A stretch of DNA of 31,247 nt, from assembly GCA_002340355.1 (NCBI GenBank), contig DDLX01000039.1, positions 1 through 31,247 of the forward strand, read 5' to 3'. Shown one piece after another: positions 8,260 through 17,400 of this stretch. A program made the position numbers and the translations under genes. Position 1 is the stretch's first letter, and the number at the start of each line of letters is the position of its first letter. Under the pieces are notes generated by a model, which had not been told where the DNA came from, did no database searches, and worked only from the letters and a program-made list of their open reading frames with translations. This stretch comes from Cytophagales bacterium UBA2561. Its GTDB lineage: Bacteria > Bacteroidota > Bacteroidia > Cytophagales > Thermoflexibacteraceae.

Positions 8260-8283
8260 TTAGGTATTTAATGATTTGTTGAG

Positions 8284-8317
8284 AACCTCAAATACATTTG
8301 TATTTGAGGTTTTTTTG
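8284..8317 (+). terminator. Rho-independent terminator after 7363-8259
   Basis: AACCTCAAATAC (8284-8295) pairs perfectly with 8300-8311 across a four-base ATTT loop, followed directly by a run of T. It begins 24 bases after the stop codon. Confidence 0.88.
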
Positions 8318-8526
8318 GGGATTAAATTTTTTTATTATTAATGGTTCGTAAGTTTTATTTGATACTAAAATGATCACAAACTGTGGTTGATTGTATCCTT
8401 ATATTCAATATAATACCTTGAAAAATAGTTGTTTATGAGAATATAAGTAACAACAATTAAATGCAATTTTTAATTCATTATAGTATTAAAAAGGTATATC
8501 AAAATATAAATTGGATTAAACAAATC

Positions 8527-10182
8527 CTAAAAGATAATTCCTGCTACAGTAATATCATCTCGTTGAGAGGCTTCCCTCTGGTGTTCTTCGAGACCCTTAT
8601 ATAAATTCTTATGGATTTGAGCTAAAGGTAAAGTTGAATTTTGACGTATCAGTTCGAAAAATCGAGGAGTACCAAACCGTTCTAATTTCGGATTACTTTG
8701 GTCAATAAAACCATCAGTAAACATATAAACTAAAGCTCCTTCATTTAAGGAAACTTTTAAATTACTAAATGGTTTATTATGACGTTTTCGCTTGTATCCA
8801 CCTACCATTCGTTTATTACCTTTATAAACTTCTAAGGTTTCATTTTGATACACATAAATTGGCAGTTTTGAGCCTGAGAAAGTAAGTTCTTGTTTCTCTT
8901 TTTCGAATCGAACGAAACTAATATCCATTCCACTCAATCCATTGGTTTCGTCTTGTCGAAGAGATTGTCGGATTTCAATATCCAATTTTTCCAAAATGAG
9001 GTTAGGTGTGTCGATATTTTTCCCAAGTACGATTTCATCTAAGAAAGTTGTTCCTAACATGGACATAAATCCTCCTGGTACACCGTGTCCTGTACAGTCC
9101 GCTATGACTACAAAAACATACTTTTGGTTTTCGAATGCCCAATAGAAATCACCTGAAACAATATCTTTGGGGCGAAATAAAATGAAAAAATCCTGAAGAA
9201 TCTGACGTAATTCCTGTATTTGGGGTAGGATTGCTTTTTGGATACGTAGGGCTTGTTGAATACTTTTTGTAATCTGCTGATTTTTCGTTTCGATAATTTT
9301 TTGTTTCTTTTGAACCTGTAAAAAAGCATTTGAAATCTCCTGATGATGCCTTTCCATTTCAGTATTCACTTTAGTTAAGTGCTGATTCTTCTCTTTGATT
9401 TCAACTTGCTTTTGTTGAAGTTCTTCAGATTGTTGGCGAAGTTTTTCTTCATTGATATGAAGTTCTTGAATATACCTTTCAAGCTGTGTTTGTTGCTTAA
9501 AAATGGTCTTAAAAAATGTGAAAACTTTTTGTACTGCAGGGCGGAAAACAAAAAAACCTTCAAAAACTAGTACGACTAGCGTAATTAAAGCTAATATGAG
9601 CTCAATATTTTTAGAGTATTCTACCTTGTTATGTGACTCTGCTTCATATTGAAATGTGATATCGTTCATTAATCGCAAAAATTCTTGCTCATGAGATAAA
9701 ATCGTATTGATTCCTTTCTGAACCTCAATACTATCGTCACAATAAAGTTTCTCGATGCGTTTTGCTGATAATTGGATGGCGTTATAAAAAGGACTCATTT
9801 CTTCAAACAAAGCCTTGATTTTGGGACTATTATAGTTTGCAGGTATTCGCATCTCAGAATTACCATACTGAAGAGCATGATGGGATTTTTGCCATAAGTT
9901 GAATACTTTTCGAAACTCCTTTTGGCGTTCTTGAAAAGCCATGTCATACCGACATTGCCCTAATAACAGGGCATTTTTGGTAATATTTTGACTTAACATC
10001 CGTTGTCGTCCCGAAATATTAATGACTATCGCATCTGCCGACTGAGCGTTTAGTGTGCGCCTTGCCAGCCATTGCCCAGTTATCGTTAATAACGCAATGA
10101 AAGTGAGGGCAACTCCATAGATGCGAGTTAGTCGTCGGGCTGGATTTTTATGTTTTTTAGACATATTCCGTTTTGCTCTCAT
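8527..10182 (-). CDS. Membrane-bound SpoIIE/PP2C phosphatase with PilJ-type sensor domain
   Basis: A protein of 551 residues. Transmembrane helices at about 20-40 and 194-213 bracket a helical outside domain with INISGRQRMLSQNITKNALLL (55-75), the signature of the PilJ-type (type IV pili methyl-accepting chemotaxis N-terminal) sensor fold. A long coiled coil (about 225-315) leads to a SpoIIE-type serine/threonine phosphatase domain (317-551). Metal-binding acidic residues are present: Asp345 in VSGDFYW, Asp362 in ADCTGHGVPGG, Asp490 in FTDGFIDQ and Asp542/543 in QRDDITVAG. Such proteins turn an external signal into dephosphorylation of a partner, often an anti-anti-sigma factor or a type of motility regulator. 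No partner gene is adjacent. Start is ATG at 10182; the ATG at 10164 is equally possible. Confidence 0.88.
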   Translation of the reverse strand: MRAKRNMSKKHKNPARRLTRIYGVALTFIALLTITGQWLARRTLNAQSADAIVINISGRQRMLSQNITKNALLLGQCRYDMAFQERQKEFRKVFNLWQKSHHALQYGNSEMRIPANYNSPKIKALFEEMSPFYNAIQLSAKRIEKLYCDDSIEVQKGINTILSHEQEFLRLMNDITFQYEAESHNKVEYSKNIELILALITLVVLVFEGFFVFRPAVQKVFTFFKTIFKQQTQLERYIQELHINEEKLRQQSEELQQKQVEIKEKNQHLTKVNTEMERHHQEISNAFLQVQKKQKIIETKNQQITKSIQQALRIQKAILPQIQELRQILQDFFILFRPKDIVSGDFYWAFENQKYVFVVIADCTGHGVPGGFMSMLGTTFLDEIVLGKNIDTPNLILEKLDIEIRQSLRQDETNGLSGMDISFVRFEKEKQELTFSGSKLPIYVYQNETLEVYKGNKRMVGGYKRKRHNKPFSNLKVSLNEGALVYMFTDGFIDQSNPKLERFGTPRFFELIRQNSTLPLAQIHKNLYKGLEEHQREASQRDDITVAGIIF

Positions 10183-10365
10183 TTACTTTTTTAGGAACTA
10201 ATACAAAATGAATCACAAAAAAAGTACCTAATTTATGAGTAAATCTACTAAAATTTTACCAACTTACAGAGTTGTTATTTTATAAAAATAATGAGTATTA
10301 ATTATTAAGAGATTCTCTAGAAGGTTATGTTTTTTAAAAGTTAAAATTTTGATAAATAGGAAGAT

Positions 10366-10935
10366 ATGAATTTAAAACATCTGAAAAAAGTATTGTTTTT
10401 TCTAACAATTCTTTCATTTCCAGAGCTAGGAGTGGCTCAGGATATTTTTTTTACTAAAACAGGCTCAGTTACCTTTTTCTCGTCTGCACCATTGGAAGAT
10501 ATTGAAGCTAAAACCCAAAAAGCGGTTTCATTTTTAAATCTCAAGACAGGCGAAGTTCAGTTCAAAATACCCATGACTAGTTTTCAGTTTAAAAAATCAT
10601 TGATGCAAGAACATTTTAATGAGAATTATGTTGAATCTGATGAATTTCCGTATGCCACCTTAAAAGGAAAAATAATCAATATATCAACATTTGTTCATGT
10701 TCAAAATAAAAGCCAATTATTTGATTTTGAAGGAAAAATAACTATTCATGGTGTAACTAAAAAATTAAAAACGACTTGCTCTTTAATTCCTCATAATGAA
10801 AATATTATAGGTAAGTCCAAGTTTCAAATTCGAGTAGCTGACCATGATATTAAAATTCCTAAATTAGTTTTTCAGAACATTGCCGAAGTGGTAGATGTAA
10901 CTGTCGATGTTGAGTACTTACGCTATCAGAAGTAA
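10366..10935 (+). CDS. YceI family secreted protein
   Basis: A protein of 189 residues with a Sec signal peptide of about 24 residues (cleavage near VAQ-D). The mature part follows the YceI lipocalin-like barrel: FFTKTGSVTFFSSAPLEDIEAKT, GEVQFKIPMTSFQF, MQEHFNENYVESDEFPYATLKG, FEGKITIHGVTKKL and a closing ...IPKLVFQNIAEVVDVTVDVEY. YceI proteins are periplasmic barrels that bind long apolar ligands such as polyisoprenoids. In Bacteroidota the HFNENYMESDKFP type often occurs near respiration or stress genes. The gene converges with the RNA methyltransferase, with only 7 bases between the stop codons. Confidence 0.88.
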   Translation: MNLKHLKKVLFFLTILSFPELGVAQDIFFTKTGSVTFFSSAPLEDIEAKTQKAVSFLNLKTGEVQFKIPMTSFQFKKSLMQEHFNENYVESDEFPYATLKGKIINISTFVHVQNKSQLFDFEGKITIHGVTKKLKTTCSLIPHNENIIGKSKFQIRVADHDIKIPKLVFQNIAEVVDVTVDVEYLRYQK

Positions 10936-10942
10936 CGATTTT

Positions 10943-11719
10943 TTATTGGTTTTTGATTCTTTTTTTTGTCGAATTCCTTCGAAAATTATCACAAATAATT
11001 GCAGTAGCAATACCTGCATTCAAGGATTCAGCGTTTCCGAATTTAGGAATTGTCAAACGGTGTGAAATCCACTTTTCAAGCAATGGAGGAATTCCTTTAG
11101 ACTCGTTCCCAATCACTAAGATTCCTTGTGAAATGGCTTTTGTTTGATGAATATTTTCCCCTTTTAGAAATGTACCAAAAATTGGAATGGAAGCTTTTTG
11201 TGATTGTGCAAGGAAATTTTCTAAGTCCGTATAAAAAGGTTTGACTCGTAGAAATGACCCCATTGATCCCGAAATTACTTTTGGATTGTACCAGTCAACA
11301 CTTGTCTTCGAACAAATAATTTTAGAAATACCATACCAGTCAGCAATACGAATAATTGTTCCTAAATTACCAGGATCTCGAATATCGGCAAGCACTAAAA
11401 CCAATTCGTTATTGATCTTTAAGGGTTTATTTTCAGGAATCTGAACAACAGCTAAAGCCATTTCATTGCTTTTGAATGTACTAATTTTGGCAAGTTGTGG
11501 CGCAGCAATTTTCTCAGTAAAAACAGAAAAAGGTAGTTTGTTAAAATAATCGTTATATTGGTTTTCAAACTTTTCGGTATAGAAAAGCATTTCAATCTGA
11601 AAATTTGAATCCAGCAACTCCACTACACTTTTAGCCCCTTCGACTAAAAATAAATTTTCTTGAAGGCGATATTTTTTTTGATGCAATGAACGAACTTTTT
11701 TGGCTGTCTTAGAGGTCAT
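10943..11719 (-). CDS. SpoU/TrmH family RNA 2'-O-methyltransferase
   Basis: A protein of 258 residues. An N-terminal substrate-binding domain (about 1-100, with RSLHQKKYRLQENLFLVEGAK) precedes a SPOUT catalytic domain with the three family motifs: DIRDPGNLGTIIRIADWYG (112-130), LVIGNESKGI (201-210) and SLNAGIATAIICDNFRR (232-248). Asn118 and Arg124 of motif 1, Glu206 of motif 2 and the Ser-Leu-Asn of motif 3 are the conserved positions for SAM binding in the trefoil knot. It most likely methylates a ribose in 23S rRNA or tRNA; whether it is the RlmB equivalent cannot be settled by eye. The ATG at 11719 is well placed; the upstream SUFU gene is 33 bases away on the same strand. Confidence 0.9.
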   Translation of the reverse strand: MTSKTAKKVRSLHQKKYRLQENLFLVEGAKSVVELLDSNFQIEMLFYTEKFENQYNDYFNKLPFSVFTEKIAAPQLAKISTFKSNEMALAVVQIPENKPLKINNELVLVLADIRDPGNLGTIIRIADWYGISKIICSKTSVDWYNPKVISGSMGSFLRVKPFYTDLENFLAQSQKASIPIFGTFLKGENIHQTKAISQGILVIGNESKGIPPLLEKWISHRLTIPKFGNAESLNAGIATAIICDNFRRNSTKKRIKNQ

Positions 11720-11752
11720 TTTTTAATGGAATAATATATTAAACTTTTATGT

Positions 11753-12331
11753 TTATTTCTCAATTCTTTTTCTAATTACATTGAACTTATCAAAATCAGG
11801 GTGATGCCAGAATTTTTCTACTCCGATTCGATTTATAAGTTGAATTTCAGAGGAATAAATAGGATAAATTCCTGCTAGATTTATAGAATAATCTGTTCCG
11901 ATATCAATTCCTAAAAACTGTTCTTTTTCAAGAATATCGGGAGCAAAGATCCAAAAAGCATCCATATTCGACTCCATAGAAATTCTTTCTCTAAAGTTAA
12001 TGGCATCACCATAAGTAAATGGACAATCTCCTCGTAATTGACTGGCTAATAGCGTAATGGCTTTTATCCAAGCTACATCTTCTGATTTGACAGAAATTAT
12101 TAGTTCGGGTCTTTCATTTTTTGGTTCGTCATACTCTATGAGAGATAAACCATAAGTGATTCCTGTTATCATTCCCTTCTTAGGGATGTTTTCATAGATA
12201 ATACTTGTCATGCTTTCAACACCATCTATGCCAGATTCATGAGTGGATAGTGTGGGTTGTACTTGAAAAATATTGTTTAAGTATTCTAAATATCTTTCAA
12301 TAGGTGTGTCTTTGATGTTTTTTTGCTTCAT
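11753..12331 (-). CDS. Suppressor-of-fused (SUFU) domain protein
   Basis: A protein of 192 residues, almost all one SUFU domain. Visible family marks are MTSIIYENIPKKGMITGITYGLS (41-63), the RPELIISV strand, ITLLASQLRGDCPFTYGDAINF, and SNMDAFWIFAP. Bacterial SUFU-domain proteins are known as immunity proteins of polymorphic toxins, and as stand-alone genes of unknown role. No toxin gene is adjacent. It lies 81 bases downstream of the HARE-HTH nuclease gene on the same strand and 33 bases upstream of the RNA methyltransferase gene, so it could be transcribed with either. The protein is cytoplasmic (no signal). Confidence 0.85.
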   Translation of the reverse strand: MKQKNIKDTPIERYLEYLNNIFQVQPTLSTHESGIDGVESMTSIIYENIPKKGMITGITYGLSLIEYDEPKNERPELIISVKSEDVAWIKAITLLASQLRGDCPFTYGDAINFRERISMESNMDAFWIFAPDILEKEQFLGIDIGTDYSINLAGIYPIYSSEIQLINRIGVEKFWHHPDFDKFNVIRKRIEK

Positions 12332-12412
12332 AGGCTATTATCTTTAGATAAAAAATAATTTGTATTTACCTGATAATCAGATAATTGTTTGTAAATATAA
12401 AATATGCTTTTT

Positions 12413-13324
12413 CTAATAAAAAGCTGAAATTAATACTTCCTTTTCAATAATTTTATCATACCATTCTTTTCGTATTTCCTTAGTATTAAGGTCGTTATTT
12501 ATCCGTTTTAAAAAGTCAGAAAAATCTTCATTCATCGTCAGTTTATTGATAGTTTCCCAATCAAGATTTTCACTTACTTTTGAAGGAAAAAGAATTTCAC
12601 AGTTTTCAGGATTTTTAATATTCAATTTAATCACTCCAATTCCAAACGAACTTGAAAGTCGTTTCAGCTCATTTAATAATTCATCATCTTCTGATATTTC
12701 AACTGTGACTAAATAACTTTCATTTGCCCAAGTTGAATTAGATACAGTTTGAAAGAATACTTCTCGTAGATTAGCTAGCGTAATTTTTCTTTTCAACTCA
12801 AAGGAGTAGATTTTTATGGTAGAATATCCTGTTGTATTACTTAATTCATTGACTTCAGGTTTCCAATCTTCTAGAGGGAAATAGCAACCTACCATATCAG
12901 GATGTACCCATTTTCCAAACTCTTTTTTATTTGATTTAGAATGATTTATTGTTTTGGTGTAACATCTTAAATGAGAGAAGGCAAAGTATGTTAGGATCGG
13001 ATGAAGATCCTTCTCTAGATAATTTATTTTTTTTAATTCTTTCTGCTCAATGACAAGTTCATTTTTATCAATGATGGTTTCGACACTCTGAGCAGACCTT
13101 AAATAAATTTTTTTAGGTTTAGTATTTGTTTTTATAAAAGGAGTATTTTTATCATGTTTCATAGAAGAATACATCTGGGCATCTAAAGTCTTCCAAGGTG
13201 TTTTTCCAGAACTATTTAATTCCTTGTCGTACTCTTTTTGAATGGCATATTCCCAGATTTCTGCCATTCTCATTGGTACTTGAGTTTCTAGTAATACTTT
13301 TTCAGCTAATTCAAGAAAAGTCAT
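12413..13324 (-). CDS. HARE-HTH protein with PD-(D/E)xK-like nuclease domain (COG2958-like)
   Basis: A protein of 303 residues. Residues 1-76 form a HARE-HTH domain: TFLELAEKVLLETQVPMRMAEIWEYA, then GKTPWKTLDAQMYSSMKHD and a closing KKIYLR wing. The C-terminal domain has HPILTYFAF (108-116), WVHPDMVGCYFP with Asp143, then YSFELKRKI with Glu176-x-Lys178, then FFQTVSNSTWANESYLVTVE. Asp followed by E-x-K on the next strand is the PD-(D/E)xK nuclease arrangement, so I infer a restriction-type DNase. HARE-HTH domains are linked in the literature to recognition of DNA, including modified DNA, and are fused to restriction enzymes. No methylase gene is adjacent, so it is not a classical restriction-modification pair. 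It is AT-rich in codon use and sits with the SUFU gene between housekeeping genes. Confidence 0.82.
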   Translation of the reverse strand: MTFLELAEKVLLETQVPMRMAEIWEYAIQKEYDKELNSSGKTPWKTLDAQMYSSMKHDKNTPFIKTNTKPKKIYLRSAQSVETIIDKNELVIEQKELKKINYLEKDLHPILTYFAFSHLRCYTKTINHSKSNKKEFGKWVHPDMVGCYFPLEDWKPEVNELSNTTGYSTIKIYSFELKRKITLANLREVFFQTVSNSTWANESYLVTVEISEDDELLNELKRLSSSFGIGVIKLNIKNPENCEILFPSKVSENLDWETINKLTMNEDFSDFLKRINNDLNTKEIRKEWYDKIIEKEVLISAFY

Positions 13325-13362
13325 GTAATATTTAGTTTTTCTTTAAAGTTTTATCTAATTAA

Positions 13363-13391
13363 ACCTATAAGATTCTCGAAATCTTATAGGT
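13363..13391 (-). terminator. Stem-loop after the E2 gene
   Basis: ACCTATAAGATT (13363-13374) pairs perfectly with 13380-13391 around a five-base loop. It lies 14 bases beyond the stop codon of the minus-strand E2 gene and 38 bases upstream of the HARE-nuclease start. The T-run after it on the minus strand is weak, so termination may be partial. Confidence 0.65.
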
Positions 13392-13404
13392 GTTTGTATC
13401 AAAA

Positions 13405-14790
13405 TTAAATAGGGGTATTTATATCAAAAGCTTCCAAATAATCAGCGACTTTACGAACAAAATTCCCACCTAAAGCACCATCAATAATACGATGATCGTA
13501 AGAATGTGACAAAAACATCAAATGTCGAATTGCAATAAAATCACCTTGTTCAGTTTCGATAACAGCAGGTTTTTTCTTGACTGTTCCAAGTGAGAGAATA
13601 GCCGTCTGAGGTTGCATAATAATCGGAGTACCCAACATATTACCAAATGAGCCAATGTTTGAAACAGTGTAGGTTCCACCTTGTAATTCATCGGGACGGA
13701 GTGTATTTTTTCTAGCTCTTTCAGCAAGATCTTGGATAGCATGTGCCATGCCTGTCAAATTGAGTCGGTCAGCATTCCGAATAACAGGAACAATTAAATT
13801 TCCAGAGGGCAAAGCAACCGCTAAACCAAGATTAATCTCCTTTTTGAGTAAGATTTTATCCCCATCTACTGAGGAATTTACCATTGGAAAATCACGTAAG
13901 GCTTTAGCTACAGACATCATAAAAATGGCTGTATAAGTCAGATTAATTCCTTCTTTAGTCCGAAATTCTTGAATGATTTTTTTGCGCCAGTTCACAATAT
14001 TCGTAACATCAGCTTCCACAAAAGAAGTTACATGCGCTGAAGTTCGCTTTGATTCGAGCATTCGTTCCGCAATCATTTTTCGCATTCTGTCCATCTGAAT
14101 AATCTCGGCTTCATCCGTAAAGGTAGAAGTTGTGGAAGCAACAGATGTAGACTGAGAGGCAGGAGGAGGGGAGGGAGCAGTTTCTGGGACAGGGGTGGGT
14201 TGAGGAGTAATTTGAGGTTGAGAAGGGGCTGGAATAGATGGTGAAGGATGAGAAGTAGAAATTTTACCTTCTTTTTTCTGGTCAATATACTTAAAAAGAT
14301 CGCTTTTGGTTAATCTACCATCTTTGCCTGAACCTGGGATAGTATCCAATTCGGTACGAGAGATATGTTCTTTCCGAGCGATATTCAAGACTAAAGGGGA
14401 ATAAAATCGATTACTTTCAGGAATAGCTGTAGTAGATGATATCAAGACATTACTTTGTACTGTAGGTTGGACGGTTTCCGCAGGTACAATAACAGGTTCA
14501 GGAGTCTGGGAGACAGCATCATTTGTAGAAATAGATTCCGTTTGTTCAGCTTCGGTATTAATAATGGCAATCGGTTGTCCAACTTGCACTACTTCACCGA
14601 CTTCTGCCAAAATTTCCTTGAGAATTCCCGATTCGATGGCAGGAATTTCAGTATCCACTTTATCAGTAGCTACTTCCAAAACTGATTCATCTTCTTCGAT
14701 GGTATCCCCTGGTTGTTTGAGCCAATTTAAAATAGTGCCTTCCATGACACTTTCCCCCATTTTGGGCATGAGCATTTCGACCAAAGCCAT
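13405..14790 (-). CDS. Dihydrolipoamide acyltransferase (E2) of a 2-oxoacid dehydrogenase
   Basis: A protein of 461 residues with the full E2 layout: a lipoyl domain (1-78) with the lipoylated Lys44 in EVATDKVDTEIPA; a long S/T/Q/P/V-rich linker; an E3/E1-binding domain (130-169) YSPLVLNIARKEHI...GSGKDGRLTKSDLFKYI; a second linker very rich in P, S and Q (180-222); and the acyltransferase core ending in the catalytic HSYDHRIIDGALGG (His433, Asp437). It moves acyl groups from the E1 site to CoA in the cytoplasm. The MPKMGESVMEGTI opening and domain order fit the branched-chain or 2-oxoglutarate type; the exact substrate is not clear. E1 and E3 genes are not adjacent. A terminator-like stem follows the gene. 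Confidence 0.92.
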   Translation of the reverse strand: MALVEMLMPKMGESVMEGTILNWLKQPGDTIEEDESVLEVATDKVDTEIPAIESGILKEILAEVGEVVQVGQPIAIINTEAEQTESISTNDAVSQTPEPVIVPAETVQPTVQSNVLISSTTAIPESNRFYSPLVLNIARKEHISRTELDTIPGSGKDGRLTKSDLFKYIDQKKEGKISTSHPSPSIPAPSQPQITPQPTPVPETAPSPPPASQSTSVASTTSTFTDEAEIIQMDRMRKMIAERMLESKRTSAHVTSFVEADVTNIVNWRKKIIQEFRTKEGINLTYTAIFMMSVAKALRDFPMVNSSVDGDKILLKKEINLGLAVALPSGNLIVPVIRNADRLNLTGMAHAIQDLAERARKNTLRPDELQGGTYTVSNIGSFGNMLGTPIIMQPQTAILSLGTVKKKPAVIETEQGDFIAIRHLMFLSHSYDHRIIDGALGGNFVRKVADYLEAFDINTPI

Positions 14791-14892
14791 AATTTTTAAT
14801 GTGTTTTTAATATGTGAGAATGTTTATTTAGAAAAGATTTTTCGTGTTATTCCAGTTAACTATAATCTATTGACACAAAAATACGTTATCCC

Positions 14893-14925
14893 TTGAAAAA
14901 ACCTGAAAAAAAATGATTTAGTTTG
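14893..14925 (+). promoter_or_regulatory. Candidate Bacteroidota promoter of gene 14946
   Basis: A TTG at 14893-14895 is followed about 22 bases later by TTAGTTTG (14918-14925), one mismatch from the Bacteroidota -7 element TAnnTTTG. It ends 20 bases before the ATG, which would give a very short leader. Called by eye only. Confidence 0.3.
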
Positions 14926-14945
14926 TTATTTTACGAAGTAAATAA

Positions 14946-15680
14946 ATGAAAATATACAAAACACTAAATATTGGCGAGTTTCACACCAATTATTGTGAAG
15001 ATTTCTTAATTGAAGAGCAAATCGTAACAAATGAAAAATTAATTGCAGTTTTGGATGGGTGTACGATGGGAACAGAATCTGTTTTTGCATCTATACTTTT
15101 TGGAAAAATAGCAAGAAATATAGCAAAAAGAAAATTTTATGAGGAATTTATTATAAAAGATGCAGTTGGGTTAAAGGATAAATTAAAAGAAGTCGTAAGG
15201 ACTTTAATTCATGAAGTTCGAACTTTGAAAAATCAACTCGGATTAGAAACAAATGAACTATTATCAACCTTGCTTATTGGAATTGTAAATATCAAAGAAT
15301 CAAAAGCGGAATTTCTAATTATTGGTGATGGACTAATTTGTAAGGATGGAAAGTATTTTGAGTATGAGCAAAATAATACACCTGATTATTTGGGCTATCA
15401 TTTGACAGATGACTTTGATGATTGGTATGATAATCAAGAACAAAAATTAACTATTTCTAACTTTAAGGATTTGTCTATCTGTACGGATGGAATTTTCACA
15501 TTCAAAAATTTTAAAGATAAAACGAAGCAAAAATCTGAAGATGAAATTATTGAGTATTTATTAGTTGATAATAATGGAACTGAATTTACTAATTTCCTGA
15601 ATAGAAAAATTAGGATATTACAGAAAGAATGGAATCATGTAGTAACAGACGATTTAGCCATAATTAGAATTATAAAATAA
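14946..15680 (+). CDS. PP2C-like serine/threonine phosphatase
   Basis: A protein of 244 residues without a signal or membrane segment. The PP2C metal-site pattern can be followed: NYCEDF with Asp19, AVLDGCTMG with Asp38-Gly39, LLSTLLIGIVN (107-117), FLIIGDG (124-130), ICTDGIFTF with Asp182, and the closing TDDLAIIRI with Asp236/Asp237. The usual D-G-x-G-G after the first Asp pair reads D-G-C-T-M-G, a relaxed form. It removes phosphate from Ser/Thr residues of unknown proteins. It is divergent from the E2 gene and no kinase gene is near. Codons are strongly A/T-ending, more than in neighbouring gene 16112, which hints at different ancestry but proves nothing. Confidence 0.8.
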   Translation: MKIYKTLNIGEFHTNYCEDFLIEEQIVTNEKLIAVLDGCTMGTESVFASILFGKIARNIAKRKFYEEFIIKDAVGLKDKLKEVVRTLIHEVRTLKNQLGLETNELLSTLLIGIVNIKESKAEFLIIGDGLICKDGKYFEYEQNNTPDYLGYHLTDDFDDWYDNQEQKLTISNFKDLSICTDGIFTFKNFKDKTKQKSEDEIIEYLLVDNNGTEFTNFLNRKIRILQKEWNHVVTDDLAIIRIIK

Positions 15681-15881
15681 TATTATTAATAAATTATTTT
15701 GTTATTCAGATAAATAACTTGTAAGTTTTTTTTAATCATTGAAGTTTTTTGAAGAATCTCTAATATAAGTTGGATCAAAAATCTCTTTTGGAATTTTTTT
15801 TGTGTCAAAAAAATTGGTTTTATTGCTTAGATACACTATATTCAAACCCAATTAAAGTAAACGTTGCAAAAAACAAATGGA

Positions 15882-16109
15882 ATGACGGCTACTGGAACAA
15901 CATCGGCTCAGCCCATTTTGGCATGGATAAATGAAGAATTACCGCCATTATCATGGAATATTATTGCTATGAAAATGATGCGGCAATTTCTTCAACATAA
16001 AATCATGCCCAGTCAGGTCAATGACCACACCGAACTCCCCGACGAACTGGTCGAGGATATTCGTGAAACCATTAAATCGTTGTATAATCAAGAATTACCC
16101 CAATATTAA
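15882..16109 (+). CDS. Small protein of 75 residues, coupled to the V4R-like gene
   Basis: I do not recognise this protein. The frame is open back to a TTG at 15864, but the ATG at 15882 is the natural start. After a short polar head (MTATGTTSAQ) it has PILAWINEELPPLSWNIIAM, a helix with MKMMRQFLQHKIM, and an acidic helix LPDELVEDIRETIKSLY. It has no signal peptide or cysteines. Only two bases separate its stop from the ATG of the next gene, so the two are almost certainly translated from one mRNA and may act together. Composition is protein-like and coupling is tight, which is why it is called as a gene. Confidence 0.65.
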   Translation: MTATGTTSAQPILAWINEELPPLSWNIIAMKMMRQFLQHKIMPSQVNDHTELPDELVEDIRETIKSLYNQELPQY

Positions 16110-16111
16110 AT

Positions 16112-17374
16112 ATGAAAACCCTACGAGGCTACTTTGATTATGAGAAGGGCTTGTACAATGCCTGTGATGAACCTCTGGTTTTTCATTGCCATCACTATGC
16201 TAGTTTTCTTCTCTTCTCGCTAGAAAGCGCACGGGAATACGTTGATATTTACCCACTAATGCACGATGCAGCACAAGAAATTAGTTATACACAATTTTCT
16301 AAATTTTTTACAAAAAATCCTGACTTAACCCTTGAGGAAAAGCTTGAGGCGATAGCGGATTATCATGCGTTTTCGGGGTATGGTAAGTTAGAATTTGAGA
16401 AAGTTACCATAGATGAAATTCTTGTAAAGTCACCACATAATTTTTTTTCGGTAGGTTGGCTCGAAAAGTTTGGTACGAAACGTCCTGATGATTATCCTGG
16501 TGCCTCTTTGATGACTACAGGTTTTTTATCTGGAATTGCCGATTTAATTTTTGAGAAGCCATTGGGGAGTTATCAAACCGAACAGCTCACTTGTTTAAGT
16601 AAAGGTGATGATATTTCTTCCTTCAAAATTACACCTCGTGCCATCCGTGCCAACTTAGAACTTACGCCTTCAATGGGTGATATTGCCGAAGATGGACTAA
16701 AGGTAATAAATCATCCTGATTCCAATGTTAATTACGAAGGAATCTTAAAAGCTTTTACCGAAATGCCTTTTGATAGTGAGGCAGATACAGGCTTGAAAAA
16801 TGCCTTTGGTGTAGTCTTATCCCGAATTTATGGCAATTATTTTAGTGCTGTATCTTATCGATTCCTCTATGAAATGGAAAAAGTGGCAGGAGAAGAAGGT
16901 GTAAAAATTGCTGAAGAATTATTGATTGAAGCAGGACATGTCTGTTCTTCCTTTACACTTGGAGGAATCATGACTTCGCCCGAATGGTACGCAATGATTA
17001 AACCAACCTTAGAGACTCAAAAAGATTGGGTACATGCTTCGGTGGCTTGCTTAAATGCTTTAGGATTTGGTTATCACGAGATTACAGAATTTATCCCTAA
17101 CGAGAAATTAGTTGTTCGAATTCATAATGCTTATGAAAGTAATTATTTTGTAGCTCGATATGGGCAAAGCGAACGCCCAATCTTCTTTTTGCAGATTGGT
17201 GGTTTAGCAGCATTGATGAACTTGGTATATGTTGGAAAAATTGAAGAAAAACCTTCGATAACGGCTGAATTTTACGATAGTTTCTACAAATCCAAGGAAC
17301 GATTCAAAGGAGTCCAGACCAAATCCAGAGCGCACCAAGATGCCTTTGATGAAATTATGGTAGTGAAAGCATAG
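16112..17374 (+). CDS. Tandem V4R-like (4-vinyl reductase fold) domain protein
   Basis: A cytoplasmic protein of 420 residues. The first half holds VFHCHHYASFLL (23-34), then SVGWLEKFG...TTGFLSGIADLIF (113-147) and QLTCLSKGDDISSFKI (158-173). The last segment follows the V4R pattern, E-C-x-x-x-G-x-x-x-C-x-F, with Ser/Asp in place of the second Cys. The second half (about 205-415) has a similar order of helices, WVHASVACLNALGFGYHEITEF and a strand pair VVRIHNAYESNYF, and looks like a diverged second copy. V4R domains bind small hydrophobic ligands or metals and are used as sensors or as chlorophyll-pathway parts. No DNA-binding or kinase domain is attached, so the output may go through the 75-residue neighbour. 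Confidence 0.6.
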   Translation: MKTLRGYFDYEKGLYNACDEPLVFHCHHYASFLLFSLESAREYVDIYPLMHDAAQEISYTQFSKFFTKNPDLTLEEKLEAIADYHAFSGYGKLEFEKVTIDEILVKSPHNFFSVGWLEKFGTKRPDDYPGASLMTTGFLSGIADLIFEKPLGSYQTEQLTCLSKGDDISSFKITPRAIRANLELTPSMGDIAEDGLKVINHPDSNVNYEGILKAFTEMPFDSEADTGLKNAFGVVLSRIYGNYFSAVSYRFLYEMEKVAGEEGVKIAEELLIEAGHVCSSFTLGGIMTSPEWYAMIKPTLETQKDWVHASVACLNALGFGYHEITEFIPNEKLVVRIHNAYESNYFVARYGQSERPIFFLQIGGLAALMNLVYVGKIEEKPSITAEFYDSFYKSKERFKGVQTKSRAHQDAFDEIMVVKA

Positions 17375-17400
17375 CATCAAATTTAGATAGAATTGAAGCC

